Positions 25,649-33,737 of a DNA stretch of 64,000 nucleotides are shown piece by piece (position 1 is the first letter of the stretch; every line of letters starts with the position of its first letter). Location of the stretch: assembly GCF_027925385.1 (NCBI RefSeq), contig NZ_AP027142.1, forward strand, positions 2,710,001 to 2,774,000, written 5' to 3'. A program made the translations under genes and the position numbers. This DNA is from Methylocystis iwaonis (lineage in GTDB: Bacteria > Pseudomonadota > Alphaproteobacteria > Rhizobiales > Beijerinckiaceae). The notes beneath the pieces are model-generated. The model worked only from the letters and a program-made list of their open reading frames with translations. It searched no databases and was not told where the DNA came from.

Positions 25649-28051
25649 ATGGTTTTGGATAGACGGATTTCCTTCATCGCTCTCTCGGTGGCGCTCGCGC
25701 CGGGCGGGGCCTTGGCGCAGACCTCCTTGCCGACGATCGAGGTCGGCGGCGCACCGCTGCGCTCGACCGCGCGTCCTGCGACCGCGCAAACCGCCCCGAG
25801 CCGCCCGGCCGCCGGCCAGTCCACACGCGTCTCTTCCGCCCCGATCTCGGCGACGCCCGCGGCTTCCCCGGTCGTTATCAAATACGCCGTTCCGGCGGCG
25901 ACCTATACGCTTTCCTCCAAGGAACTGGCGCAGACCCGCCAGTTCGACGTCTCCGGCGCGCTTCAGCGCCAGGCGCCGGGCGTGATCATCAGCGACGTCG
26001 CCGGCAATCCCTTCCAGCCGCAGATCGACTTCCGCGGCTTTGTCGCCTCGCCCATCTCCGGCACGCCGCAGGGGCTCGCCGTCTATCAGAACGGCATTCG
26101 CGTCAACGAAGCCTGGGGTGACGCGGTCAACTGGGACCTGATCCCGAATATCGCCATCGACCGCCTAACGGTGGTCACCGGCAACCCGCTCTTCGGCCTC
26201 AACGCCATCGGCGGCGCGGTCACGGTCGATATGAAGAACGGCTTTACCTATCAGGGCTTCGAACTCGACGCCCGCACCGGTAGCTGGGCGCGCCGTCAGG
26301 CCTCGATGCAATATGGCGTCCAAAAAGGAGCCTTTGCGAGCTACCTCGCCATGGAGGCCGCGGGCGATAACGGCTATCGCCATTTCTCCGGCTCGCACGT
26401 CAAGCGGCTTTACGGCGACGTCGGCTATCGCGGCGAGAGCGGCGAAATCCACGCCAATGTCACGGTGGCGCAGAACCGCTTTGGCGCCAGCGGCCCGGCG
26501 CCCGTCGAGCTGACGAACATCGATCCGGGCGCAGCCTATACGACGCCGCAAACCTATAAGAACACGCTGGCGATGTACGACATCAACGGCAACATCGCGC
26601 CCAACGAGCATTGGAAGCTTTTCGGCGACGTTCACTTCCGCGCCTTCGATCAAGCGCGCGTCGACGGCAACACCACCGAGTTCAATTCCTGCGGCGAAGC
26701 AACGCTGTGCAACGGCGAGGGCGAGGACACGCGGCTTCCCGACTATTTCGGCGGCGCCGCATCGCTCGGCGTGATCGACAACACCTGGACTCGCTCACGC
26801 ACCATCGGCGGCACCGTCCAGGCCACAAACGACGATATTTATTTCGGCTTCCACAATAAGATCACTTTCGGCGTCAGCTATGATCACGGCTGGACGGCCT
26901 TTTCGGCGAATGAGACGCTCGGCGTCATTCAACCGAACCTCGTCGTCGGGATCACCGGCCCGGTCGTGGAAGAACCCGGGAGCAGCATTTCGAGCGTTTC
27001 GGTGCGCGCCTCGAACGACTATCTCGGCGTCTATGCGCTCGACACGCTCGACATCACCGACAAGCTCTCGGCGACCGCGGGCGCGCGCTTCAATCGCGCC
27101 GGCATTTCGCTTTATGATATGCGCGGGACGCAGATCAACGGCTCGGGGGTCTATACGCGCATCAATCCTGTTGCCGGCCTCACCTATAAAATCCTGCCGA
27201 ATGTCTCGGCCTACGCCAGCTATTCGGAGGCCAATCGCGCGCCGACGCCGCTCGAGCTCGCCTGCGCCGACCCGAACCGTCCCTGTCTCATCGACAATTT
27301 CCTTGTCGCCGATCCGCCGCTGAAACAAGTGGTGTCGCATACGATCGAGACGGGCCTGCGCGGCAATGTCGCGCTTCCTGCGATCATTCCGTGGGCGGCG
27401 GATTATCTCCCCGGCGAGCTCACCTGGAGCGCGGGGCTCTATCGCACCTATAATTTCAACGACATTCTGAGCGTCCCAACCCAGGTCGGCGGGCGCGGCT
27501 ATTTCACCAACGCCGGGACGACCTTGCGCCAGGGCGTCGAAGCCTCGCTGCGCTACGCCGACGAAAGGCTCAGCGCCTGGCTCAGCTATACGTTGACCGA
27601 CGCCACCTTCCAGTCGACGATCCTGCTCGGCGCGCCGAACAATCCGCTGGCGGCGGCCTTCGGCAATGGCAGCGTGATGATCACGCCCGGCGCAAACATG
27701 TCCTCGATCCCGCGCCACCGCCTGAAGGCGGGCGCGGATTACGCCGTGACGCCGCAATGGCGAATCGGGGGCGATGTCGTCTATTCGACGGGGGGCTGGC
27801 TGCGCGAGGACGAAATCAACGCCTTCGGCACGCTCTCGCCCTATGCGCTGATCAATTTACGCACGTCCTGGCAGGCGACGCCGAATCTGCAATTCTACGG
27901 GCTCATCGAAAACGTCGCCAATGTGCGGTCGCGCAGCTTCGGCGTTTTCTACGATACGGCGGCGATTTCCTTCCTGCCCTTGTCGAATCCGAAGATGGTT
28001 TCGCTCGGACCGCCGCTCGGCCTCTTTGGCGGCGTGAAGATCTCCTTTTAA
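25649..28051 (+). CDS. lutH: TonB-dependent receptor, LutH-like
   Basis: An 800-residue outer-membrane receptor with a signal peptide (ALAPGGALA|QTS), a proline/alanine-rich linker, a plug domain (about 90-220; FDVSGALQRQAPGVIIS, FRGFVASPISGTPQGLAVYQNGIRVNE) and a 22-stranded barrel ending GLFGGVKISF with the terminal Phe needed for outer-membrane insertion. The plug sequence and the neighbouring lanM, lutA, lutB, lutE and lutF-like genes point to the LutH group that imports a lanthanide-chelator complex in Methylobacterium. The ATG at 25649 has GGGG upstream and gives a clean signal peptide; an upstream ATG at 25571 does not. A 203-base leader separates it from the kinase gene. Confidence 0.82.
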   Translation: MVLDRRISFIALSVALAPGGALAQTSLPTIEVGGAPLRSTARPATAQTAPSRPAAGQSTRVSSAPISATPAASPVVIKYAVPAATYTLSSKELAQTRQFDVSGALQRQAPGVIISDVAGNPFQPQIDFRGFVASPISGTPQGLAVYQNGIRVNEAWGDAVNWDLIPNIAIDRLTVVTGNPLFGLNAIGGAVTVDMKNGFTYQGFELDARTGSWARRQASMQYGVQKGAFASYLAMEAAGDNGYRHFSGSHVKRLYGDVGYRGESGEIHANVTVAQNRFGASGPAPVELTNIDPGAAYTTPQTYKNTLAMYDINGNIAPNEHWKLFGDVHFRAFDQARVDGNTTEFNSCGEATLCNGEGEDTRLPDYFGGAASLGVIDNTWTRSRTIGGTVQATNDDIYFGFHNKITFGVSYDHGWTAFSANETLGVIQPNLVVGITGPVVEEPGSSISSVSVRASNDYLGVYALDTLDITDKLSATAGARFNRAGISLYDMRGTQINGSGVYTRINPVAGLTYKILPNVSAYASYSEANRAPTPLELACADPNRPCLIDNFLVADPPLKQVVSHTIETGLRGNVALPAIIPWAADYLPGELTWSAGLYRTYNFNDILSVPTQVGGRGYFTNAGTTLRQGVEASLRYADERLSAWLSYTLTDATFQSTILLGAPNNPLAAAFGNGSVMITPGANMSSIPRHRLKAGADYAVTPQWRIGGDVVYSTGGWLREDEINAFGTLSPYALINLRTSWQATPNLQFYGLIENVANVRSRSFGVFYDTAAISFLPLSNPKMVSLGPPLGLFGGVKISF

Positions 28052-28062
28052 CCGGCGGCGCT

Positions 28063-28090
28063 GGCGCCCGGGCTCCCGGGCGCCTATTTT
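28063..28090 (+). terminator. Intrinsic terminator behind lutH
   Basis: Perfect 10-bp GC-only stem GGCGCCCGGG / CCCGGGCGCC with a two-base centre followed by TATTTT. It ends 34 bases before the lanM ATG, leaving little room for a separate lanM promoter. Confidence 0.8.
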
Positions 28091-28123
28091 AGCGCTGCTT
28101 CGGCGCCAACTTTGGAGATCGAT

Positions 28124-28525
28124 ATGAAAAAGACGTTTGTGTTCTGTGCGCTGGCGCTTGCCGGGCTGCTCGTCGCCCCGGTCGCGCCCGCGCTGGCCAA
28201 AAAGGCCCCGCCGGTCGCCTCGCTCGATACGGACAACGACGGCACGGTCGACGTGAACGAGGCGAACAAATCCGCCGAGGCGCTTTTCACCAAGCTCGAC
28301 AAGGACAATGACGGCACCATCGAGCCCAAGGAGCTTCAGGGCCGCCTCTCCAAAAAGGAATTCAAAGCGGCTGACCCCGACAATGACGGCACGCTGAGCA
28401 AGGACGAATATCTGGCCGTCGTCGGCAAGCTCTTCAAGGAAGCCGACGGCGACAATGAAGGGACGCTGGACGACAAGGAATTCGCATCCAAGCAAGGCAA
28501 GGCGCTGCTGCGCGTCGTCCGCTGA
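28124..28525 (+). CDS. lanM: Lanmodulin-like EF-hand protein
   Basis: A 133-residue periplasmic protein with a signal peptide (1-25, PALA|KK) and four EF-hand loops at 35-46, 59-70, 84-95 and 108-119, with only 12-13 residues between adjacent loops. That tight spacing, the size and the flanking sequence (KLD.D.DGT...KEL.GR.S, EYLA.V...FK) are those of lanmodulin, the picomolar lanthanide binder of methylotrophs, and not of calmodulin. Loop position 2, Pro in the Methylobacterium protein, is Thr, Lys, Pro and Gly here, and loop 4 has Glu at position 5. GGAG precedes the ATG by six bases. Likely periplasmic lanthanide carrier or buffer. Confidence 0.9.
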   Translation: MKKTFVFCALALAGLLVAPVAPALAKKAPPVASLDTDNDGTVDVNEANKSAEALFTKLDKDNDGTIEPKELQGRLSKKEFKAADPDNDGTLSKDEYLAVVGKLFKEADGDNEGTLDDKEFASKQGKALLRVVR

Positions 28526-28540
28526 TCCCGGCTTTCCGGC

Positions 28541-28680
28541 TGTCATTCCCGACGCTCGCTTAAGCGAGCGATCGGGAATCCAGAGCCGAACCAGCGCTTT
28601 TGTGGCTCTGGATTCCCGGTCGGGCTTTCAGCCCGCCGGGAATGACATTCCCCAATGCGAGCTGTTCAACCGGAAAAGGT
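28541..28680. repeat. Palindromic interspersed repeat, family A copy 2
   Basis: Best-preserved copy: TGTCATTCCCGACGCTCGC, inverted GGAATCCAGAGCC / GGCTCTGGATTCC, then GGAATGACA and GCTGTTCAACCGGAAAA. Lies directly behind lanM and separates it from lutA. Confidence 0.85.
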
Positions 28681-28805
28681 GTCAGGCTTTGCTCCGGATT
28701 CCCGATTGCCTCGCATTCTCCAAGGGCGCGAACACCAAGGGCGCGAATGATGGACCGCGTTCTTACAACTTGATCCCTCCCGCCGATCCGGCCATGTAGA
28801 AGGCC

Positions 28806-29984
28806 ATGAAACGCCTCGCCGCCGCTTTCTGCCTCATGCTCGCCGCCGCCCCCGCGCGCGCCGAGACGCTCGATATCAAGGTCGGCGTGCTGCGCGAGCC
28901 GCACTCGCGCGAGACCCTCTCCATCCTCGACATTCCCGCCGCCGACGACACGCTCGCCGGCGCGCTGATGGGCGCGGTCGACAACAACACCACCGGCAAA
29001 TTCACGCATCAAACCTTTGAAGCGATCGACGAGAAGCTCGACGACGGCGCCGATGCCTCGGCGGCGATCGACGCGCTCGTCGACAAGGGCGCGCTTCTCA
29101 TCATTGCCGATCTCTCGCCCGATCGTCTTCTTGCGGCGAGCGAGCGCGCCAAGACGAAGGGCGCGTTGCTCTTCAACGTGTCGGCGCCCGACGATCGGCT
29201 TCGCGAGGAAGACTGCCGCGCCAATGTCGTGCATGTCACGCCGACGCGCGCCATGCTGGCGGACGGGCTCGCGCAATATCTCGTCTGGAAACAGTGGCGC
29301 AAATGGCTGCTCATCAAGGGCTCGCACGCCAATGATGAATTGCTCGCGCAGGCCTATCGCCGCGCGGCCAAGAAGTTCGGCGCCAAGATCGTCGAAGAGC
29401 GCCTCTATGAAGACACCGGCGGCGGGCGGCGCAGCGACTCGGGCTCGGTTCAGACGCAACGGCAAATGCCCGTCCTGACCCAGAATGCGCCCGCCTATGA
29501 CGCGCTTGTCGCCGTGGATGAGAGCGAGGTTTTCGCGGGCTATCTCCCCTATCGCACATGGGACCCGCGCCCTGTCGCGGGCTCGGCCGGCCTCTATCCC
29601 ACCAATTGGGACCCCGCCCATGAACAATGGGGCGCCCAGCAATTGCAGAACCGTTTCATGATGACCTATCGCCGTCTCATGAACGCGCGCGACAACGCCG
29701 CCTGGCTCGCCATGCGCATGATCGGCGAAGCGGCGACGCGCACCAATTCCAACGCGCCCGACAGACTGCGCGCGTTTATGCTCGGCAAGGATTTCTCCAT
29801 CGCCGCCTTCAAGGGCGTGCGTCAGACGCTGCGTCCCTGGAACCAGCAATTGCGCCAGCCGATCCTGCTGTCGGACGGCCGCATCACCGTCTCCGTCTCG
29901 CCGCAGGAAGGCTTCCTGCATCAGGTGAGCGAACTCGATACGCTGGGGCTCGATCAGCCCGAAACGAAGTGCAGGTTAAAATGA
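28806..29984 (+). CDS. lutA: ABC transporter periplasmic binding protein of PQQ-alcohol dehydrogenase systems (LutA-like)
   Basis: A 392-residue exported protein (signal peptide ending APARA|ETLD) of the branched-chain-amino-acid-binding-protein fold. It belongs to the subgroup that accompanies PQQ-dependent alcohol dehydrogenases and is called LutA in Methylobacterium. Recognisable stretches are IGVLREPHSRE-type start (VGVLREPHSRETLSILD), LLFNVSAPDDRLREEDCR and PTNWDPAHEQWGAQQLQNRF. It begins the lutA-lutB pair, overlapping lutB by four bases. The ligand is not proven; genetics in Methylobacterium ties this system to lanthanide handling. The ribosome site is weak. Confidence 0.85.
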   Translation: MKRLAAAFCLMLAAAPARAETLDIKVGVLREPHSRETLSILDIPAADDTLAGALMGAVDNNTTGKFTHQTFEAIDEKLDDGADASAAIDALVDKGALLIIADLSPDRLLAASERAKTKGALLFNVSAPDDRLREEDCRANVVHVTPTRAMLADGLAQYLVWKQWRKWLLIKGSHANDELLAQAYRRAAKKFGAKIVEERLYEDTGGGRRSDSGSVQTQRQMPVLTQNAPAYDALVAVDESEVFAGYLPYRTWDPRPVAGSAGLYPTNWDPAHEQWGAQQLQNRFMMTYRRLMNARDNAAWLAMRMIGEAATRTNSNAPDRLRAFMLGKDFSIAAFKGVRQTLRPWNQQLRQPILLSDGRITVSVSPQEGFLHQVSELDTLGLDQPETKCRLK

Positions 29985-31072
29985 AGAAGGCCCCCTCCCT
30001 GCCCCTCCCCCGCTGCGCGGGAGAGGGAACACTCACGCCCAAGAGCCGCTTTTTTTATGGAGACCGCGATCTGCTCCCTCTCCCGCGAAGCGGGGGAGGG
30101 CTGGGGAGGGGGCTGCTGCGAGCGGCGCTCCTCTGCGGCGTTCTCCTCCCCGCCCAAACCCACGCCTACACGGCGTTCGTCAGCAATGAAAAAGGCAACT
30201 CCATCACCGTCATCGACACGGAGAAGCTGGAAGCGACGGCGACCGTGAAAGTCGGCCGTCGCCCGCGCGGCATCGAGCTGAACAAGGACGGTTCCGAGCT
30301 CTTCATCTGCGCCGGCGACGACGACGCCATTCAGGTGCTCGACACCAAAACCTTAAAGCTCACGGGCAAGCTCCCTTCCGGCCCGGACCCGGAGCTGCTC
30401 GTGCTCAGCCCCAAGGGCGACATGATCTACGTCTCCAACGAGAATGATAATCTCGTCACGCTTATCGACGTGAAACGCAAGGAGCAGGTGGGCGACATTC
30501 CCGTCGGCGTCGAGCCGGAAGGCATGGCGGTCAGCCCGGACGGCAAGCTCCTCGTCAATACGTCGGAGACGACGAATATGGCGCATCTGATCGATACGCA
30601 GACCAAGGAAATCGTCGCCAACATCCTCGTCGACAACCGCCCGCGCTTCGCCGAATTCAAGAAGGACGGCTCCGAGCTTTGGGTGTCGTCGGAGGTTGGC
30701 GGCACGGTGGCGGTGATCGATCCCAACAAGCGCGAATTGAAGCAGAAGATCAGTTTCGAGATTCCCGGAATGTCGAAGGAGGCGATCCAGCCGATCGGCA
30801 TTTCGATCACCAAGGACGGCAAGCGCGCCTTTGTCGCACTGGGCCCCGCGAACCGCGTGGCGGTAATCGACGCTGAGTCCAAGAAGATCGAAAAGTATCT
30901 GCTCGTCGGCCAGCGCGTCTGGCACCTCGCCTTCACGCCGGACGAAAAATATCTGCTCACCGCGAATGGCGTGTCGAACGACGTGTCGGTGATCGACGTG
31001 GCGAGCCTTAAAGTGGTGAAGTCTATTCCGGTCGGCTCCTTCCCCTGGGGCGTGGTGGTGGCGCCGCAATGA
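29981..31072 (+). CDS. lutB: YVTN beta-propeller protein (LutB-like) with repeat-extended signal peptide
   Basis: A 363-residue periplasmic seven-bladed beta-propeller of the PQQ-ABC-associated group. Repeats such as YTAFVSNEKGNSITVIDTEK, GDMIYVSNENDNLVTLID and YLLTANGVSNDVSVIDVASLK are evident. The ATG overlaps the lutA stop (ATGA). After M-K-K, about 41 residues (4-44) are encoded by a 122-bp inverted repeat, and the normal hydrophobic core LLRAALLCGVLLPAQTHA resumes at 45, with predicted cleavage at A62|Y63. No in-frame ATG lies downstream, so the extended leader is probably translated unless a CTG/GTG start is used. Partner of LutA; required for lanthanide-dependent growth in Methylobacterium. 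Confidence 0.87.
   Translation: MKKAPSLPLPRCAGEGTLTPKSRFFYGDRDLLPLPRSGGGLGRGLLRAALLCGVLLPAQTHAYTAFVSNEKGNSITVIDTEKLEATATVKVGRRPRGIELNKDGSELFICAGDDDAIQVLDTKTLKLTGKLPSGPDPELLVLSPKGDMIYVSNENDNLVTLIDVKRKEQVGDIPVGVEPEGMAVSPDGKLLVNTSETTNMAHLIDTQTKEIVANILVDNRPRFAEFKKDGSELWVSSEVGGTVAVIDPNKRELKQKISFEIPGMSKEAIQPIGISITKDGKRAFVALGPANRVAVIDAESKKIEKYLLVGQRVWHLAFTPDEKYLLTANGVSNDVSVIDVASLKVVKSIPVGSFPWGVVVAPQ
29991..30112. repeat. 122-bp inverted repeat inside the lutB signal-peptide region (family D)
   Basis: Left arm 29991-30028 and right arm 30075-30112 are near-perfect inverse copies (CCCTCCCCCGC...GCGGGAGAGGGA against TCCCTCTCCCGCG...GCGGGGGAGGG). The 46-base middle contains CCGCTTTTTTTATGG. MITE-like, with no coding capacity of its own. 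Confidence 0.85.
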
Positions 31073-31100
31073 TGGCGCCGGCGCTGCTTGATTATCGCCG

Positions 31101-31150
31101 ATGCGCGCCTGAAGGCGCGCGGTCCGGACCGCGCGCCTTCAGGCTCGCCT
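31101..31150. repeat. Palindromic repeat, family F copy 2
   Basis: GCGCGCCTGAAGGCGCGCGG, TCCGGA centre, and CGCGCGCCTTCAGG. Lies between lutB and the ABC ATPase gene; related to 13529-13580. Confidence 0.65.
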
Positions 31151-31166
31151 GCAACACAGCGCCGCA

Positions 31167-31913
31167 ATGACCGACGCCCTCGCCATCCGCCATCTTTCGC
31201 ACGCCTATGGCGCCCGCAAGGCGCTCGACGATGTGAGCTTCACTGTCGCGCCCGGCAGCTTCACCGTGCTGCTCGGCCTCAACGGCGCAGGTAAAAGCAC
31301 GCTTTTCTCCCTCGTCACGCGGCTTTATGCGGCGCGGCAGGGCCAGATCGAGATTTTCGGCGCAGACGTCATGCGCAGCCCTGGCGCGGCGCTGCGGCGG
31401 CTCGGCGTCGTGTTTCAGGCGCGCACGCTCGATCTTGAATTGAGCCTGATGCAGAACCTCGTCTATCACGCGGCGTTGCACGGCATCGGGCCCTTCGAAG
31501 CCCGCCGCTTAGGGCAAGAGGCGTTGACGCGCGCCGGCCTTGCGGAGCGCGCCAATGACAAGGCCCGCGCGCTCTCGGGCGGGCAGATGCGCCGCATCGA
31601 GATCGCCCGCGCTTTGCTGCACAAACCGCGCCTTCTGCTTCTCGACGAACCCACCGTCGGCCTCGACATCAAGGCGCGCGCCGATATTCTTGCCCATGTG
31701 CGCGGCCTCGTCCGCGACGAGGGGCTCGGGGTCTTGTGGACGACCCACCTCATCGACGAGATCGATCCCGAGGATCAGGTGGTGATCCTGCACAAGGGCA
31801 AAGCGCTGGCGACCGGACGGGCGCGAGAGATCGTCGCGCAAAGCGGCGCAGCGGAGATCGGGGCGGCCTTCGCGAAGATCACAGGCGCCGACGTGGAGAG
31901 GATTTCGGCATGA
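31167..31913 (+). CDS. lutE: ABC transporter ATP-binding protein (LutE-like)
   Basis: A 248-residue ATPase with Walker A GLNGAGKST (residues about 38-46; Leu in place of the usual Pro), signature LSGGQMRRIEIARAL, Walker B LLLLDEPTVGLD and H-loop TTHLIDE. It is of the subtype paired with ABC-2-type permeases and with PQQ-dependent alcohol dehydrogenase clusters (PedC-region and LutE). It probably powers transport across the inner membrane together with the next gene, which it overlaps by four bases. Direction of transport, export or import, is not evident from sequence. Confidence 0.88.
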   Translation: MTDALAIRHLSHAYGARKALDDVSFTVAPGSFTVLLGLNGAGKSTLFSLVTRLYAARQGQIEIFGADVMRSPGAALRRLGVVFQARTLDLELSLMQNLVYHAALHGIGPFEARRLGQEALTRAGLAERANDKARALSGGQMRRIEIARALLHKPRLLLLDEPTVGLDIKARADILAHVRGLVRDEGLGVLWTTHLIDEIDPEDQVVILHKGKALATGRAREIVAQSGAAEIGAAFAKITGADVERISA

Positions 31914-32749
31914 GCTGTCGGGAGCCAATGACGCTCGCCTCCTCTTTCACCCCGCGCCAATATCTCGTCTGTCTTTGGGGCGTCGTCTGGCGCGAGGGGC
32001 TTCGCTTTTTGCATCAGCGCGAGCGCTTCGTCTCGGCGCTGGTGCGGCCGCTCGTTTGGCTCTTCATCTTCGCGGCGGGTTTCCGGCAGGTGCTCGGCGT
32101 CTCCATCATCCCGCCCTACGAGACCTATGTGCTCTACGAGGTCTATATCGCGCCTGGCCTCATGGCGATGATCCAGCTTTTCAACGGCATGCAGTCGTCG
32201 CTCTCCATGGTCTACGACCGTGAGATGGGCAATATGCGCACGCTGCTCGTCTCGCCCTTCCCGCGCTGGTTCCTGCTCGGCGCCAAGCTTTTCGCCGGCG
32301 TCGCCGTGTCGATCCTGCAGGTCTACGCTTTTCTGCTGATTGCTTATTTCTGGGAGATCGAGCCGCCCACCAAATGGGGCTATCTCACCGTCCTGCCGGC
32401 GCTTGCGCTCGGCGGACTCATGCTCGGCGCGCTCGGCATGCTGCTGTCATCGCTCATCAAGCAGCTCGAGAATTTCGCGGGCGTGATGAACTTCGTCATC
32501 TTCCCGATGTTCTTCGCCTCTTCCGCGCTCTACCCGCTCTGGCGCGTGAAGGATTCGAGCCCCTGGCTCTATTACGCTTGCCAGGCAAATCCGTTTACCC
32601 ACGCGGTCGAGCTGATCCGCTTCGCCTTTTATCAGCAGCTCGACTGGGTCTCGCTGCTCGCGGTCGCAGGCTATACGAGCGTCTTTCTCATCGGCGCAAT
32701 CATCGCCTACGATCCCGCGCGGGGCATGCTGATGCGCAGGGGCGGATAG
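31910..32749 (+). CDS. lutF: ABC-2-type permease (LutF-like)
   Basis: A 279-residue inner-membrane permease with six predicted helices. The family stretch SSLSMVYDREMGNMRTLLVSP and the later ALYPLWRVKDSSPWLYYACQANPFTHAVELIRF are characteristic of the ABC-2 transporters linked to PQQ-dependent alcohol dehydrogenases. The ATG at 31910 overlaps the ATPase stop (ATGA) and has GAGAGGA upstream; ATG 31928, with GGGAG, is an equally reasonable start. It closes the lanthanide-type gene block. Confidence 0.87.
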   Translation: MSCREPMTLASSFTPRQYLVCLWGVVWREGLRFLHQRERFVSALVRPLVWLFIFAAGFRQVLGVSIIPPYETYVLYEVYIAPGLMAMIQLFNGMQSSLSMVYDREMGNMRTLLVSPFPRWFLLGAKLFAGVAVSILQVYAFLLIAYFWEIEPPTKWGYLTVLPALALGGLMLGALGMLLSSLIKQLENFAGVMNFVIFPMFFASSALYPLWRVKDSSPWLYYACQANPFTHAVELIRFAFYQQLDWVSLLAVAGYTSVFLIGAIIAYDPARGMLMRRGG

Positions 32750-32772
32750 AGCGGCGCCCCGCATCTCCCTCT

Positions 32773-33651
32773 TTATTTCGAGAGGCGCGCCACACTATTG
32801 GACGCCACGCCGAGCGCGCATTTCATTGTGTAGACGAAATCGAGATAGTCGTTGTCGCCGCCGTCTTCGACGTTGTACTGGGCGCCGCCGCTATCCTGAC
32901 AATTGCCGGTTTTACGAAAAGAGGCCGAGTTGACGTCGCTATAGAACTCGACCGGATTGATCAGCCCACCTTGATAACTCAGGTCCTGGTAAGCGACCAT
33001 TCCGACGCCATAGGTCGAATATTTCGGGACCGAAAAAGTGACTGTCCAAGCCCCGACCGGCGGGTTGGTTCCGGAGCCGGAGACGCCGTAACGGTAGGAA
33101 AGAACCGTCTGCTTAGAGGTGACGGCCCCAGAAGCGTTTTTCGTCCAGAGGAACATGTCCTTGGCGAAAGCGCCCTTGGCGCTGACCGCGTTGAAAGTCG
33201 CGGTGACGATCTGCGTCGGAAGCGTCGCCTCGGAATGCGCGCCCACGTTGATCGAGTTCATCCCGATGATCTTCAGAAAAGCCGTCTGAACAGCAAAGGT
33301 CGCGTCAGACGCGTAGATAACGGCGCCATTTGCAGCCGTACTGACGGCAAGCGTCGCACTGATGGCGCTGATCCCGACAGGCATATTGGCGTTCAAATAT
33401 CGGTTGAGGAGCGCAGAATCGGCGGCGCCTTTTGCCGCAGCCGCCAAAACGCCTTTATCGAGCGCTTCCTGCAATCGCGACTTCTTCGTCACTGCCGCAG
33501 AATAGTCGACGGCGCCGCCCACCAGGAGCGCCACGGGAAAAAGCGCTAGGCCGAAGAGAATGGCGACAGTGCCGCGCTGACAGGCCGCGAAGCCGGACGG
33601 CCTGTTCGCCAAGGCGTAAAGCTGTAATAGGCGCAATTTCCAGGCCCCCAA
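32773..33651 (-). CDS. TadG-like pilus-associated protein, orphan copy 1
   Basis: A 292-residue protein with the N-terminal TadE/TadG pattern: a basic start, RGTVAILFGLALFPVALLVGGAVDYS as membrane anchor, then KKSRLQEALDKGVLAAA. The long C-terminal part is unassigned, with cysteines in GNCQDS and TMKCALG, and ends RLSK. A paralogue is encoded at 49612-50706. TadG-like proteins normally belong to Flp/Tad pilus loci, but no other tad gene is near. The only start in frame is TTG at 33651 with a poor ribosome site, so the N-terminus is uncertain. Confidence 0.75.
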   Translation of the reverse strand: MGAWKLRLLQLYALANRPSGFAACQRGTVAILFGLALFPVALLVGGAVDYSAAVTKKSRLQEALDKGVLAAAAKGAADSALLNRYLNANMPVGISAISATLAVSTAANGAVIYASDATFAVQTAFLKIIGMNSINVGAHSEATLPTQIVTATFNAVSAKGAFAKDMFLWTKNASGAVTSKQTVLSYRYGVSGSGTNPPVGAWTVTFSVPKYSTYGVGMVAYQDLSYQGGLINPVEFYSDVNSASFRKTGNCQDSGGAQYNVEDGGDNDYLDFVYTMKCALGVASNSVARLSK

Positions 33652-33737
33652 ACCATGTCTTCATCGACAGGATCAGGGAAAGACCTTAGCGGCAGCTTAA
33701 ACGCAGCCAGTCTAAACGCTTGTTTCGACCAGCTAAT

